From Euphorbia lathyris (taxonomy: Eukaryota; Streptophyta; Magnoliopsida; Malpighiales; Euphorbiaceae): 64,000 bases of DNA. A program made the translations under genes and the position numbers. Location of the stretch: contig NC_088918.1 in NCBI RefSeq assembly GCF_963576675.1, positions 37,667,501-37,731,500 of the forward strand. Direction: 5' to 3'. This document shows positions 21,860-31,563 of this stretch, in pieces. The notes beneath the pieces were generated by a model, which saw nothing but the letters and a program-made list of their open reading frames with translations, did no database searches and was not told where the DNA came from. Numbering within the stretch: the first letter of the stretch is position 1; the number at the start of each line of letters is the position of its first letter.

Positions 21860-24122
21860 TATCAGACTTCTATCACGTCAATGCTAAATGTCCAAGGAAA
21901 CTGAAATTAAGGTTACAATATAGGAACACTTCCCATTGACTATGCACGGAGTATATGCAACTGCACAATTGATATGAAATGAAGGTCAAAATTCAAAATG
22001 TTCGGGAGTGGGTTAGGTTCAGAGGATTTATATATATTTTGGGTAATTTGAGCTTCTCCCATGTAGAGATTTTATACAAGGAAATGTGTTTGGAGATAGA
22101 CTTTCAGTTTTGAGTTTTAGACTTGGAGATAGACTTTCAGTTTTGAGTTTTAGACTTTAATGTTCATGGATTTGAATTCAAGATCATGAGTTTGAGAGCA
22201 TTGATTTTCACAAACAAATATTCGAAATGTAAATATTCTAGAATTTGGGATACTCAAAGGCTAAAACGGATGTAGTGTAAGATGATTGCAAGCAAGATGG
22301 CACGATAGAGTAGGCAAAGAAGAGACGGAAAATAAGAAAACCTTTGGCAGCAAGCTTATAGATAAGGTTTTCAAGCTGTTGGATTTCATAATATCAGTTA
22401 ACTAAATGGGAATTTTCCAACCTTTGCAGAGAGCACTCTATAAAATATAAATCAAAAGCCAGAACATATGCAGACTTTTCTACTGCTAAAATAGCTTTAG
22501 CTAGTACAAGTACCTCAAGCTATCTTTCTTTCGATAAGGCTATCACTTAGTCTCTTTTAGATGAAGTGTTTAGATGTCCCTGCGGTGTCCCAGATGTGTC
22601 CCAAGTCACAAACAAAAAAAAAACGCAGGGGACACGTTTTTGCCGTGTCGGACACGTCTCCAGCCGTGTCCCTGGCGAGTCCGGCGAGTCCGACTCCGCC
22701 ACGCCGATCCCGGGGAAGAGTCCGTGCTTCATAGCTGATATCACTATATGAATTATCTTAAAGAGTAAAGATGGACAATATTAAAACTAAGCTTTGGAAT
22801 CGGACCAATTATATTTGTACCAAGCTGATCAATATCTGTGCTCCAGTGATAGATATGTATCGGCTATAGATTTCTTAATCATAGGGGATTTTAGTTTAAA
22901 ACTATTTATTTACTTTCGGAGTTTAGAATACATTATCCTGTATGTACCTGTGTATTGATTCATCATAAATATACTGAATAATTTCCAGTTGCAATTCCAG
23001 TACTTCATTTGGTTTCCCCCAATTCAAAATGATATTATTTTGACTCTATAAGACGAATATGGTTATATCTCTCCCTGCTCTCTTATTTGGTACAGGTGCT
23101 GGTGTGTTCAAGAAATGGGAGTGTTTATTCATTTGAAATGGTAAGGTTTTACTCTTTATTAATTTCATAGCAATATGTGCAGTAAGTTCTAAGTTGTGTC
23201 TCTTGGTTCACTGGTGCTTTTCAACCAGTTCTTCCATAATCAATATTGCTGGTATTTCTCTTCTTCAATAAGTTGATATCTTTACTTGGAATGAGGTTCG
23301 TATGACCACGTGCCAATATGAACAGGAGGTTTATAGTATGATTATGGGCCAAAGGAAGAGTTCAATGATAGGCAATTCATGATGTGATCGTCGTATTTCC
23401 TTAAAAAAGTTAGTTTCTAATTCTTGGCATTGAAGGCATAAATCAACTTTGCGGTGCAAATTGAAGTGTATTAATACACATCTGCAATTTAAGATATTGT
23501 CCCTTCCCTTCCACAGAATCAGAACTGAGCAATCCAGATCCTTCCTTTCTTTCTTAATTCTAATCTGCTGGTGATTTTAAGAATATAAACTTAAGTTGTT
23601 GCGCAAATCCTAATTAATCTGCCCTTCAAAATATTTTTGTGATACTTAAAAATGTTTCTACCTTATTCACATTTTTTTATCGCACATTCTTCATTCCAAA
23701 GGTTCCTTTCAGGAAAAGGGAGATCTACTCTGGGAGTACAATGTTGGAGATCCAATAACAGCATCTGCTTATGTAGATGAACAGTTACAGCTGGTTTCTG
23801 ACTCCTCTCTTGTGTCAGACAGGTGAAGAAATCACTGAAAATCATAAGAAATTGTGCATTTACATTATCTAAAAGTATCCATCCATATAATATTTTCAGG
23901 TTGGTCTGTATATGTGCAAGCTCTGGAAGTGTACATCTACTCCGTATCAATTTGGATTTTTTGGGAAAGGAAAATCAATCAACTAAAAATGTGGTTGAGG
24001 AAGTTGCAAGATTGGAGCTCCAAGGAGACATATTCTCTTCACCTGTGATGCTTGGAGGAAGGATTTTTGTTGGTTGCAGGGATGATTATGTGCACTGTAT
24101 TTCACTTGGAAGTGTTCTGTAG
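10097..24122 (+). CDS. AAE19: AAE19-like acyl-activating enzyme: adenylation, acyl-carrier and PQQ beta-propeller domains (AASDH family), 17 exons
   Basis: Exons: 10097-10430, 10540-11025, 11935-12131, 13867-14070, 14591-15310, 15429-16078, 16675-16750, 16827-16913, 17910-17953, 19003-19111, 19752-19811, 21125-21209, 21298-21362, 21704-21763, 23096-23140, 23713-23822, 23900-24122. Phases join throughout and give 1184 residues. The adenylation domain shows [11 protein letters not shown] (~256), LYGSTE (~402), YKTGDFA (~501), [12 protein letters not shown] (~521) and the A10 lysine in SSGKVDY (~610). The carrier domain has [11 protein letters not shown] (~660-671), whose serine should take phosphopantetheine. 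The C-terminus carries PQQ-like propeller repeats (for example [13 protein letters not shown] and [11 protein letters not shown]). This matches Arabidopsis putative acyl-activating enzyme 19 and animal AASDH (U26), the beta-alanine-activating enzyme. The plant substrate is unknown to me. No signal peptide is visible. Confidence 0.93.
11429..11893. repeat. CTCGGCTC-rich MITE-like repeat in intron 2
   Basis: The left edge (AGGGCTGCTCGGCTCAAT) and right edge (CTCGGCTCGATTATAACCCT) are roughly inverted copies. The interior repeats GAGCTCG/GAGCTGCT phrases. It resembles non-autonomous hAT-like repeats common in plant introns. No clean target duplication was found. Confidence 0.45.
12132..13866. 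other. Intron 3 of the AAE19-like gene
   Basis: This is a 1.7-kb intron in the adenylation-domain coding region, with GT at 12132 and AG at 13865-13866. I recognise no repeat family or embedded gene in it. Short ORFs here lack domains. Confidence 0.6.
17266..17409. repeat. 72-bp tandem duplication in intron 8
   Basis: Two adjacent 72-bp copies (17266-17337 and 17338-17409), each starting GTAATAGC and ending TAGCTTAACTT, differ at only a few positions. It lies just upstream of the Stowaway MITE. Confidence 0.85.
17461..17725. mobile_element. Stowaway-type (Tc1/mariner) MITE in intron 8
   Basis: This is a 265-bp element. The left terminus is CTCTCTCCATTCCATTATAT and the right terminus AAAGTGGAATGGAGGGAG, which are imperfect inverted repeats with the Stowaway CTCCCTCC consensus. 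A TA lies on each side (17459-17460 and 17726-17727), the expected target duplication. There is no coding capacity. Confidence 0.88.
18780..18935 (+). mobile_element. 3' end of an RTE-type LINE ending in (TTG)n, intron 9
   Basis: The phrase GCCGACCCCGAATCATTTCG followed by GGACTAAGGC and then TTGTTGTTGTTG (18917-18932) is the characteristic 3' tail of plant RTE-clade LINEs as I know them. Only the terminal part is recognisable and the left limit is approximate. Confidence 0.5.
19980..20515. repeat. Member of a dispersed 'CTATGTTGCACGGA' repeat family, intron 11
   Basis: It starts near CCTATGTTGCACGGAAACGG and contains an AATATTAAAAATATAGGGGC phrase. It ends in a GTTTCCGTTTCCCACATC-type segment. 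The same plan is seen at 40165-40735, on the opposite strand. No coding capacity; the superfamily is unassigned. Confidence 0.55.
21818..21862. repeat. (CT)n(CA)n compound microsatellite, intron 14
   Basis: A CT dinucleotide run passes directly into a CA run just after exon 14. Length polymorphism between individuals would be expected. Confidence 0.9.
22090..22155. repeat. 33-bp tandem duplication, intron 14
   Basis: Two identical adjacent copies (22090-22122 and 22123-22155) of a unit starting TTGGAGATAGAC and ending GTTTTAGAC. Confidence 0.85.
22567..22735. repeat. GTGTCGGACACG-type repeat fragment, intron 14
   Basis: A GC-rich island in an AT-rich intron, with GTGTCC/GGACACG phrases in both orientations (for example GCCGTGTCGGACACGTC). 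It resembles the ends of the repeats at 19980-20515 and 40165-40735 and is probably a truncated relative. Confidence 0.5.
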
Positions 24123-25709
24123 AGGAATGAAAGTGCTTTGAGCTGGATTGCTAAAATGTGATATTAGAATGGTACCATCTTTGCAGTATCTTCTGATGTC
24201 AGCCCCGACATGAATAGTTTGAACAGGTTCAGTTCTGCCTACTTTGCACAGCAGAATATACCAGTGGCTCAGCCATATATCTCAACGAGCTGATAAAAAA
24301 AGAGGTACGCTTTTCTTCTAAGATTTGATACTATCTTGATGTGAGAAATGATCAACTAATATCATGTATGCTCTAAAGAGTTGATTTTCTGTTGCTGTTA
24401 TTCTTTACATAAATAAAAAATAAATTAGAAATCGTAACATTGTTAAGCCTTGACAGGATCCAATCTATTGTCAGATCTTCGTCCTAGAATTAAGGGCTGA
24501 AATGAGCCAACTGCAAGTGAACCAAGCAGAGATTTTGGAGGAGTTAAAACTTAAAAAGCAAGTCTTATTTAACTCCAACAAGTCTTGATTTATTGATTTT
24601 GAAGTTGGAGTCAGCTAGGTTCATGTTCCAACATGGGTTTTATCTTGTTAGTTAAGCAGATCAAACCTATTGTTGAATCTTGTATTTTTATCCAAGAAAG
24701 TTACTAAAGAGAAAAAGAAAAAAAGCAGCACTTTTCCTCCTTTAAGGGTTTCACTCATTTCCTAGAAACTTTTATTTTTTCTGAAAACATGTGACAATTA
24801 TTGTTGAAGTTTTCTAAGTATTTGTTCTGTAAATAGGGTTCCTTCTGCACTCTAGGGTCGTTTTAAGTTGTTCATTATCTAAGGAAACAAGTTCTTTCCG
24901 TTTTTTCGATTTGAAAGGGCCAGCTTATCAACAACTTCTAGCCAATGTCCTGAAAACCCGATCGGACCAGGTTGATGCTAAAATTTTGGGTGCCTTGAAA
25001 CCGGTCTAGTTGAGCGGTTTGATTCAGTTTGAACCTTAGCCTCTAAAAAGAAAGCATATATAGCTTACCACCAAACTGATTGTCATTTAATGTTTATTAT
25101 CAATTATATATATATAACGAATTAAATAGTTGAATAATATAAAAATGTATGATTTGTGTTTATTGTAATGCTAATTATGTATTAATTTATTGTATCAAAT
25201 TAATTTCTTATTTTTGGATGTATGAATTTTTATATTTAATTGCAGAGAACTGTATTATATATTTATTAATTAATTAATATATATATATATATATATATTA
25301 TTTATGATACCATCCAGTTCGATCAATCCGATTGAACTTATTGACTACTAACTCAGTTGTCAATCTGGTTCCGATTGAGTTTTTAAATCATTACTTCTAT
25401 CTTGAGAGCTACGTCATAATCATGTTTAATCGAGAATTAATTGTAAATTCTTTTTGGCTTTGTTATATGAGAACCAAATAAATAAATAATGAATCTATAT
25501 TCGCTTAAAGGGTAGGGACCAGGGTGTATGAGCTTCAAACCAATTAACTCTTTTCGGTTTGGACTATTGCATCTGGTTTACTGTAAAATTCTTGATTATT
25601 TATATTAAATCACTTTGAGAAACATAATTTTATTTATTTATTAACAGACAGATTAGAGAGTCTAGATCATCATGGCTTCTGGCCACTACTTGGGGAATGT
25701 TGGTAACAA
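24123..25709. other. Downstream intergenic region of the AAE19-like gene
   Basis: It holds the 3' UTR and decayed repeats. There is a 35-bp stretch (24444-24478) with a near-identical copy inside the MULE at 31327-31361, a CCGGTCTAG-type repeat fragment near 24930-25060 and a (TA)n microsatellite near 25278-25300. No gene is seen. Confidence 0.5.
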
Positions 25710-25932
25710 TATAGTAAAACCTCTATAAATTAATACTCGATAAATTAATAAACTCTTTAAAATAATAATTTCTTCTGGTCCCGATTTGGGCCAGTTCAAA
25801 AAATGATCAATTTTAATATATTAATAAGATAATAATTTTTCGGAACAACCCTATATAAATACATTGTATTATTACCTCTATAAATTAATAATTTCTCAAA
25901 TACATATGCGAAAGATATATAGATATATATAC

Positions 25933-26283
25933 TTAGGATAATTTAGCAAAATATGAATCTATAGTATTTTGTTTTTTCTTGAAATTTAAATCTAGTTGAA
26001 TTTCATTTTTAACCATTCTCAGTGCATTCAAAAGTTCTGGTGTATCCTTGTCAAATTGTAACAAAAAATTATAAAGCGTAGATGATGCTATAATTGTTTC
26101 CTTTCTTGTGACTGGTTTCAAAGGTACCGAATCATCATCAGCTTCATCCTCAATTGAATTTTGCATAACGCTCGACACAATTTCTTCTAAGATTTGGACT
26201 TGTGAGCATTCATTGTTTTCACTTGGATAATCCAATATTTGATTGACATCCATTGGATTGTGGTAACCAAGCAGGCCAATCAT
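25933..26283 (-). pseudogene. C-terminal remnant of a pogo/Tigger-like transposase
   Basis: A 116-residue reading frame ends in LNFKKKQNTIDSYFAKLS. A short basic tail of this kind (K-K-Q-T-x-I/L-D-x-F) closes pogo/Tigger transposases. Upstream residues are acidic (EDEADDDSVPLKPV), as in the linker of these proteins. The DNA-binding HTH region and the DDE catalytic core are absent, because the frame is interrupted where the nested MITE begins and the rest of the element is short. Not a functional transposase. Confidence 0.65.
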
Positions 26284-26301
26284 TCCCTCAAGTTCATAAA
26301 T

Positions 26302-26845
26302 GTCTTATATTTTGACAAAACACACTGTTTAGTCCCTGTATTTTCAAAAACACATGGTAAGGTCTCTAATCTTTTTCTCAGTGAACTGTTTAGTCTTTCC
26401 GTCTGTTTGTTAGATTTTTTACCGTTTATGACTTCGGAAATGACTAAATTACCCTTCACTATTTACCTTCAAACTTCAGAAGAGGAAATCCAATTTAGAA
26501 AAAGAAACTATTTTTATGGAGAACAAGAAAAGAACAGACCTAATGCTTACGAATTTGAACGATTAAGAAGAAAATCAAGAAGAAGAACACTCAAAGTTGA
26601 TTTCAGATGCATTAGAGTTTAAAGGAAAGGAAAATAAAGGAAAAGAAGAACGCAAATCCAAATTGACTAACTGAATCTTCATGAGAGTCTAACGGCAGAG
26701 ACTAAACAGTTCATCGAGAAAAACGTTAGGGATTAAACAGTTCACCGAGAAAAACGTTAAGGACTTTATCGTGTGTTTTTGAAAATATAGGGATTAAACA
26801 GTATGTTTTGTCAAAATATAGGGATTAATAAATTAATTACCCTAA
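26302..26845. mobile_element. Nested MITE with long inverted ends inside the pogo-like element
   Basis: The left part (ATATTTTGACAAAACACACT then GTTTAGTCCC) is the inverted copy of the right part (GGGATTAAACAGTATG then TTTTGTCAAAATAT). The direct repeat CATAAAT flanks it (26295-26301 and 26846-26852), consistent with a target duplication of at least seven bases. A 127-residue plus-strand ORF inside shows no domain. Confidence 0.7.
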
Positions 26846-27099
26846 CATAAATACAATGAACTTCCAAGTTCAATTAAATTGTATAATGCACATTTAATTT
26901 TATTTGTTCATTGATTTTAGACAAAAACTTTATTTAAATTAGTAATTTAAAATTTATTTTAAAAAAAATTTAAAATCACTCTATAAATTAATAATTATTA
27001 ATTTATCGATTAATTAATAACTTTCTAATTAATAAAATTATATAGTCCCAACATTATTAATTTATAGAGGTTTTACTGTAATTTCCTCTTACATGAAAA

Positions 27100-28786
27100 T
27101 GACAGGATCAATATGTTTATAAGACTACTCTTTAAATCAATGGTGATAATTCGGGCTTACTTGTTATAATTATATTATGTAATTTATATGTTCCATACAA
27201 TATGATATAAATATATTAAAAATGATAATTTGTAAATTATACTTATTATCATAGCGGAAATTACCATCCCTACTCTAAATTAAAATATATTTCGAATCAT
27301 TTCCTTTCTTTAAATTATGAGGCATATGGTACAACTTCAAGGTTAAAATTTAATTAGTTAGTATTATTAAGATGAACTTCTGATGGTTCAATTAGGCTTT
27401 AACGAACTTGTTTTCCTCCAGCACTGATTTGCTGGTAATAGTATCCCCTTAGATTGAGTATTTGAATCTCAACTTTTGTAAAATGTATTATTGTTAAATA
27501 GCATAAACTTGTTATATATAGGTAGTGGTGGATCCAGGATTTGAGGGAGGGGGTCAAAACTCTATGTAAAAAAAATTTAGACAAAATAACGTTAATTGAA
27601 AAAAATATACTTTAGTACATAATTATTATTCGATACAAAATGTCTTAAAATTAAAAAAAATAAATTTAATGCTAAGTATATCGACGATAACGAAGTGTCA
27701 ATTTACATCTACTATCTGTCATAGCTTGAAAACGATGCAAAAATATCTTTATTATCAGAGTGAAATATGAATCAAACCACTTCATAAACTTGAAATTTCC
27801 TGAAAGCAACCAAGAGAAATAACGTGAAGCTCCATTAATATTAAGAAAATGCCACTTAATAATTTTTTAGTACTCTTCCTTCACAACTACATGGAACCTA
27901 GATATCTAACTGAATAAGAAAGAAGTAGATTCTGGAACTCCAGAGCAAAATCTGCAGAAATTTTACAGATACGAAGAAACAGAAAATATAGCAAAAATAA
28001 GAATTTCACGATCACAAAACAAAATCAGCAGAAAATTTCCATAAATTTACAAATATGCAGAGAATTTCATTTCTTTTCCATCAAAATAAATAAAGTAAGT
28101 AGCTAGCAGACGTATGACGCACAAGACGGTGACAGAAGTAGCTTAATAAAGACGGCGACGATGACTATAGCTGGAGTCTTCGACGGATGATTGAGAAAGA
28201 GACGAATAGCGGCAGCAGAGAAGAAAGGAAGCGATGGACCTTTGGAAAGACGGCGATCGGAGCGGATGGATTGGAGCCCTGAACTTAAACAGTTGAACGG
28301 AAGGAGGGGCGTGCGTGCGTGCGTTTGCTGTGGAGGAGGAAAGGAGAAGCGAGCAAGGGCGAGGAGAAGCGAGATGAACGAACGCGAATATCCCTGCGTC
28401 TCCTGCTGCTTTTGGTTTTTTTAAATTAAAACCATAAACCAAAACGACGTCGTTTTGGTAAAAAAAAAAAATTTCCGAATGAACGGGGTTTCGAATAAAA
28501 TATAGCAGTCCCCGCCCGGACCAATCCGCCCCCTCGACCCCTAAGCCAATTCGGGTGCCAATCACTAACCCGGGGGAAGACGTCCCGTCTCTAATATCCC
28601 TACTTCCTGTGTGCCCTTAAGTAAGTCAGTTAGTAGAGCTAGTGCCTTCTCAGTAGAGCAAGCAATGGGATAAGCTCAAGACAACACTAATCCAATCAAA
28701 TAAGGCTCTTATTTTGTTTTGTGTGAATATACATCATATAAGATAGAAAATTGGTAGATATAATAAGTATACAGAAGAAAATAAAG
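27100..28786. other. Intergenic, transposon-derived in part; weak minus-strand ORF
   Basis: There is a phrase typical of plant DNA-transposon ends near 27527 (GGTGGATCCAGGATTTGAGG) and a GC-rich segment near 28140-28600. That segment includes AAAACGACGTCGTTTT (28440-28455). A 140-residue minus-strand ORF (28143-28565) is Ser/Arg-rich with no recognised domain, and I do not call it a gene. Confidence 0.4.
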
Positions 28787-29008
28787 GATTAATTACATCA
28801 ATGGTCATTGAATTTTAAGTCAGTTTTAAAAAATGATCTAACTTCATTTTGTTTCTATAAAGTCATTCAATTTTTATTTTTATTTTCAATAAATTCATTC
28901 TCGTCATTTCAGACATAAAAATCACCTAAAAAGTGACCCTACAACCATGTTGAAAATTATTGACTTTTACGTATGACATAACAGTTAGACGACCAAAAAA
29001 AAGATACT

Positions 29009-29018
29009 ATTTATTTAA
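29009..29018. repeat. Target-site duplication of the MULE, left copy
   Basis: ATTTATTTAA is repeated at 34543-34552. A duplication of 9-10 bp is the signature of Mutator-like elements. Confidence 0.88.
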
Positions 29019-29499
29019 GGGACAATTATAAAACTAGCACCTTTTAAGGGGCTAGTTTTCTTTTCTAACTCATTTTGAGAAACTCACCAAAACTAACACA
29101 TTTCATTAATTAAATTCCAACCTTGCCCTCCTCTCTATCCTTTTATAACGTTGTCTTTCCCCCCATTTTCCTCTTTTTTCTCACGCCCTCGCTTTCTCTC
29201 TCTCTCTCTCTCTCTAAAGAACAACTCAATTTATAGACAACGAACAACAATCAATCCAACCCACAGTTTGTGCTTCAATATTTTATACACAATCATGTAA
29301 GTTTTTCATTTATTTACAATATTTAAAGCTTCGTCATATTCATGGTTAAGATGTAGCATTTTGTTTCTCTAAAACCCAATGTATATTGTTGCTGTTGCAT
29401 TTTCATGTTTTTCCTGTTCGTGCGAATCCCTAAAAACAGTGACATTATTGTAGGAAGATGCATTTCGTTTGGAACTTCACTCAGCGATTTTTTACCGAA

Positions 29500-30446
29500 A
29501 AGGTCGATAACCGTCGATATCTTATTGATATCGACAGACATATCGGCGTCGATAGATGAAGAATATCGACGTATATCGACCTCGGTTAAATGAGATTTTC
29601 CATTCTAAATCATAATATTCAAACACAAAACACATAAAACATAGATGAGAACAATATTTTTATATTAAAATAAAGAAAAAAATACACAAAACGGAAAAAA
29701 ACACAATAAAACATAAAGAAAAGAGAAACAAACACAAAACAACAAAAGTACATAAACATTAAAGACAAAAAATACATAAACTAAACATTCAGGTACTCAG
29801 GACCTAAAAGGGCGTCAGCGTAGTCCATCTTGGACTTCTCCAACTGCCTTTTGAGGCGCCTAATTGTCCTCCTGAGCCGCCTGTTTTTTTCCTAACTGAC
29901 TCAAGATGGTCAGCCATGGCCTCAGCAGCGAAAGACATGGTGTGCGCCATGCCCCTCATGAATCGGACTATTTCGTCCGTGTCACCTTCACGGAAGGGTT
30001 CGTCGAATGTAGCTATTAATGCTTCGAACTCAGGCAGAGGAGGTGGTGGTGGTAGCGGTGGCGCTTCCATTTTTGGATAAACTAGAGTGTTTGAGAGTTT
30101 ACTAGAATGAATATACTATGAACAGACAAAGCGTCTATTTATAGGAGAAAGAACTGTATTGTTCATGGGGAATCTCAACAGACAAGCCTCATATTTAATG
30201 CTTAGAGTGATATTCGAAGAAGAGTGAAAGTCAAAGTGATCATTACATGCATTTAATGCTCATTAACAGATCATTCTAGAAAAACGTCTTTTGATCTTCC
30301 GTCGATATCAATCGATATATGATCACTATCGGCCGCTATCACGAGAATGCATCGTAGATATATGTCAAATATCGACGGAGTAGCCAGCCTTATGTGTCGA
30401 TATGTGCCGATGTGTCGATATATATGTTGTATCGACATATCTTATA
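29500..30446. repeat. Two clusters of TATCGAC/GTCGATA motifs bracketing a small gene
   Basis: About six motif copies lie at 29500-29582 and about five at 30299-30446, in both orientations, with AT-rich DNA and a short coding frame between. Paired subterminal motif clusters are typical of transposase-binding regions (as in CACTA elements), so this may be a separate element nested in the MULE. I could not find clean termini or a target duplication. Confidence 0.5.
29781..30070 (-). pseudogene. Small proline-rich/coiled-coil gene with a one-base frameshift
   Basis: The frame opens at the ATG at 30070 with MEAPPLPPPPPLPEFEAL and runs through FRMRG-like helical sequence to ADHLESVRKK. Here a run of seven T on the plus strand (29884-29890) ends the sensible frame, and the current frame turns into Gly/Ser-rich residues. 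If the run had one more base, the frame would continue as a basic heptad-like helix (RRLRRTIRRLKRQLEKSK) and stop at 29781 after GPEYLNV, giving about 96 residues. A TATA-like TATTTATAG lies upstream on the minus strand near 30135-30143. I do not recognise the family. It lies within the MULE, between TATCGAC clusters, so it is probably transposon-carried. Confidence 0.5.
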
Positions 30447-30544
30447 GTTTGAAATGTGTATACCATGATATGCTTCGTTAGCTTTCTTCGTTGAGTTACA
30501 AATAATATATAATTTACAAGCTGTTTTTATGATAATGCAGAAAT

Positions 30545-31339
30545 ATGTCCACCCCGAATACTTGTCTGTGTATGCTTTCGTGGGATGGAGAATGGAAAAA
30601 AGAGGGGCCCATGGACACAATGATATACGTTGGTGGTCAATCGAAGGTGCTCCATTTTTCAACGCCAACTGATTATCAAACTTTGAGAGATAAAATTCAC
30701 GCTTCGTTAAACGTTGATGCAACCTGTTTTGACATACAAATGGCAATGCACACAACATACGGTCCAAATAAACTTTTTGGAAGATTAGCACACATAGTGG
30801 ATGACAGTGATATTGCTGGATTCGTTGAGTTTTGTAGATGGAATAAACCCGATGTGATGCCATTATATGTTACTATGACTCCTCGAACAAGTGTTGCGGA
30901 AGTAAGGCGACCAATGGTTGCTAAAGTACGGCCACAAAATGTTGCTGAAGTAGAGGCAACCAGAATAAGTTCTTGTGTTCCCAACATAGCAACTGAGACT
31001 CGTGCTCCGGCAAAACATGTCATGAATCCATATACCCAATCTCCTCTTGGGCTAGACGATATTACATTGGATCACAATTGTGGGTATGATAATGTAGTGA
31101 ACGGGGATGATCAAGGATATGGTAATGGATGTGATAACGATGATCATGGATATGATAACGATTACAATGGATATGACAATGATGAACATATATGATAACG
31201 ATGATCGCCAAAGATCCGTTTCAGAACCATCGATTGATAATGTTCAACCAAGTTTGAATGAGATTGATGATGAAGCAGGAATGAGAAGGAGAACAGATCC
31301 ATTTCGGTTTGTTCCACAAGTAACACAAGCCTTGACATG
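30545..31339 (+). pseudogene. N-terminal part of a MURA-type MULE transposase
   Basis: The ATG at 30545 follows a plausible 3' splice site (ATAATGCAG at 30532-30540). The protein begins with a PB1-like N-terminal region as in plant MURA proteins (MIYVGGQSKVLHFSTPTDYQ, later GRLAHIVDDSDIAGFVEF). An Asp/Asn/Gly/Tyr-rich repeat region follows (GYDNDYNGYDND). The frame closes at 31195; a second frame runs to 31339 with acidic residues and PFRFVPQV. The MULE zinc-binding motif, DDE core and SWIM finger are all missing. After 31339 the sequence is unrelated to transposase. Confidence 0.75.
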
Positions 31340-31361
31340 ATCCAATCTATTGTCAGATCTT
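31327..31361. repeat. 35-bp segment shared with the AAE19-like 3' flank
   Basis: It begins AAGCCTTGACATGATCC and matches 24444-24478 with one mismatch. It sits at the point where the transposase sequence stops, so it may be filler DNA at an internal deletion. Confidence 0.7.
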
Positions 31362-31563
31362 ATTCTTGGTCATATTTGCCATCTCCATGAATCCAAAGAA
31401 ATTTGAGTCGATGGCAGTCCAATCCTGACTCTGATGGACGTTTTTTCCGTTCAATAACCACAAAAATGCATTTACAAGCTGTAACAGACAAAATGTTCAT
31501 TAGTAAGGACCAAAACATACAAAGTGAATAATATACACCAAAACATACAAAGTGAGCAGTATC

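Larger units (their letters stand above)
25712..27078. mobile_element. Pogo-like DNA transposon (Emigrant/Lemi1 type) with TA target duplication
   Basis: The left end TAGTAAAACCTCTATAAATT and the right end, read inverted, CAGTAAAACCTCTATAAATT match over the TIR except at the first base. TA flanks both sides (25710-25711 and 27079-27080). This TIR is the one I know from the Arabidopsis Emigrant/Lemi1 pogo-like family. A transposase C-terminal remnant is inside (25933-26283, minus). A second element (26302-26845) has split it. Both ends and the TSD are visible; family naming is from memory. Confidence 0.85.

Noticed and set aside
25278..25300. Origin or scaffold-attachment site at the TA-rich run
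   Set aside because: It is a simple (TA)n microsatellite; no further signal supports a function.
28143..28565. 140-residue minus-strand ORF as a gene
   Set aside because: No domain, biased Ser/Arg composition, and it overlaps a segment with transposon-like phrases and a poly(A)/poly(T) run.
29019..29230. Plant gene promoter with a (TC)n initiator region
   Set aside because: The segment is the MULE terminal repeat and subterminal DNA, mirrored at the right end; any promoter here would serve the transposase.
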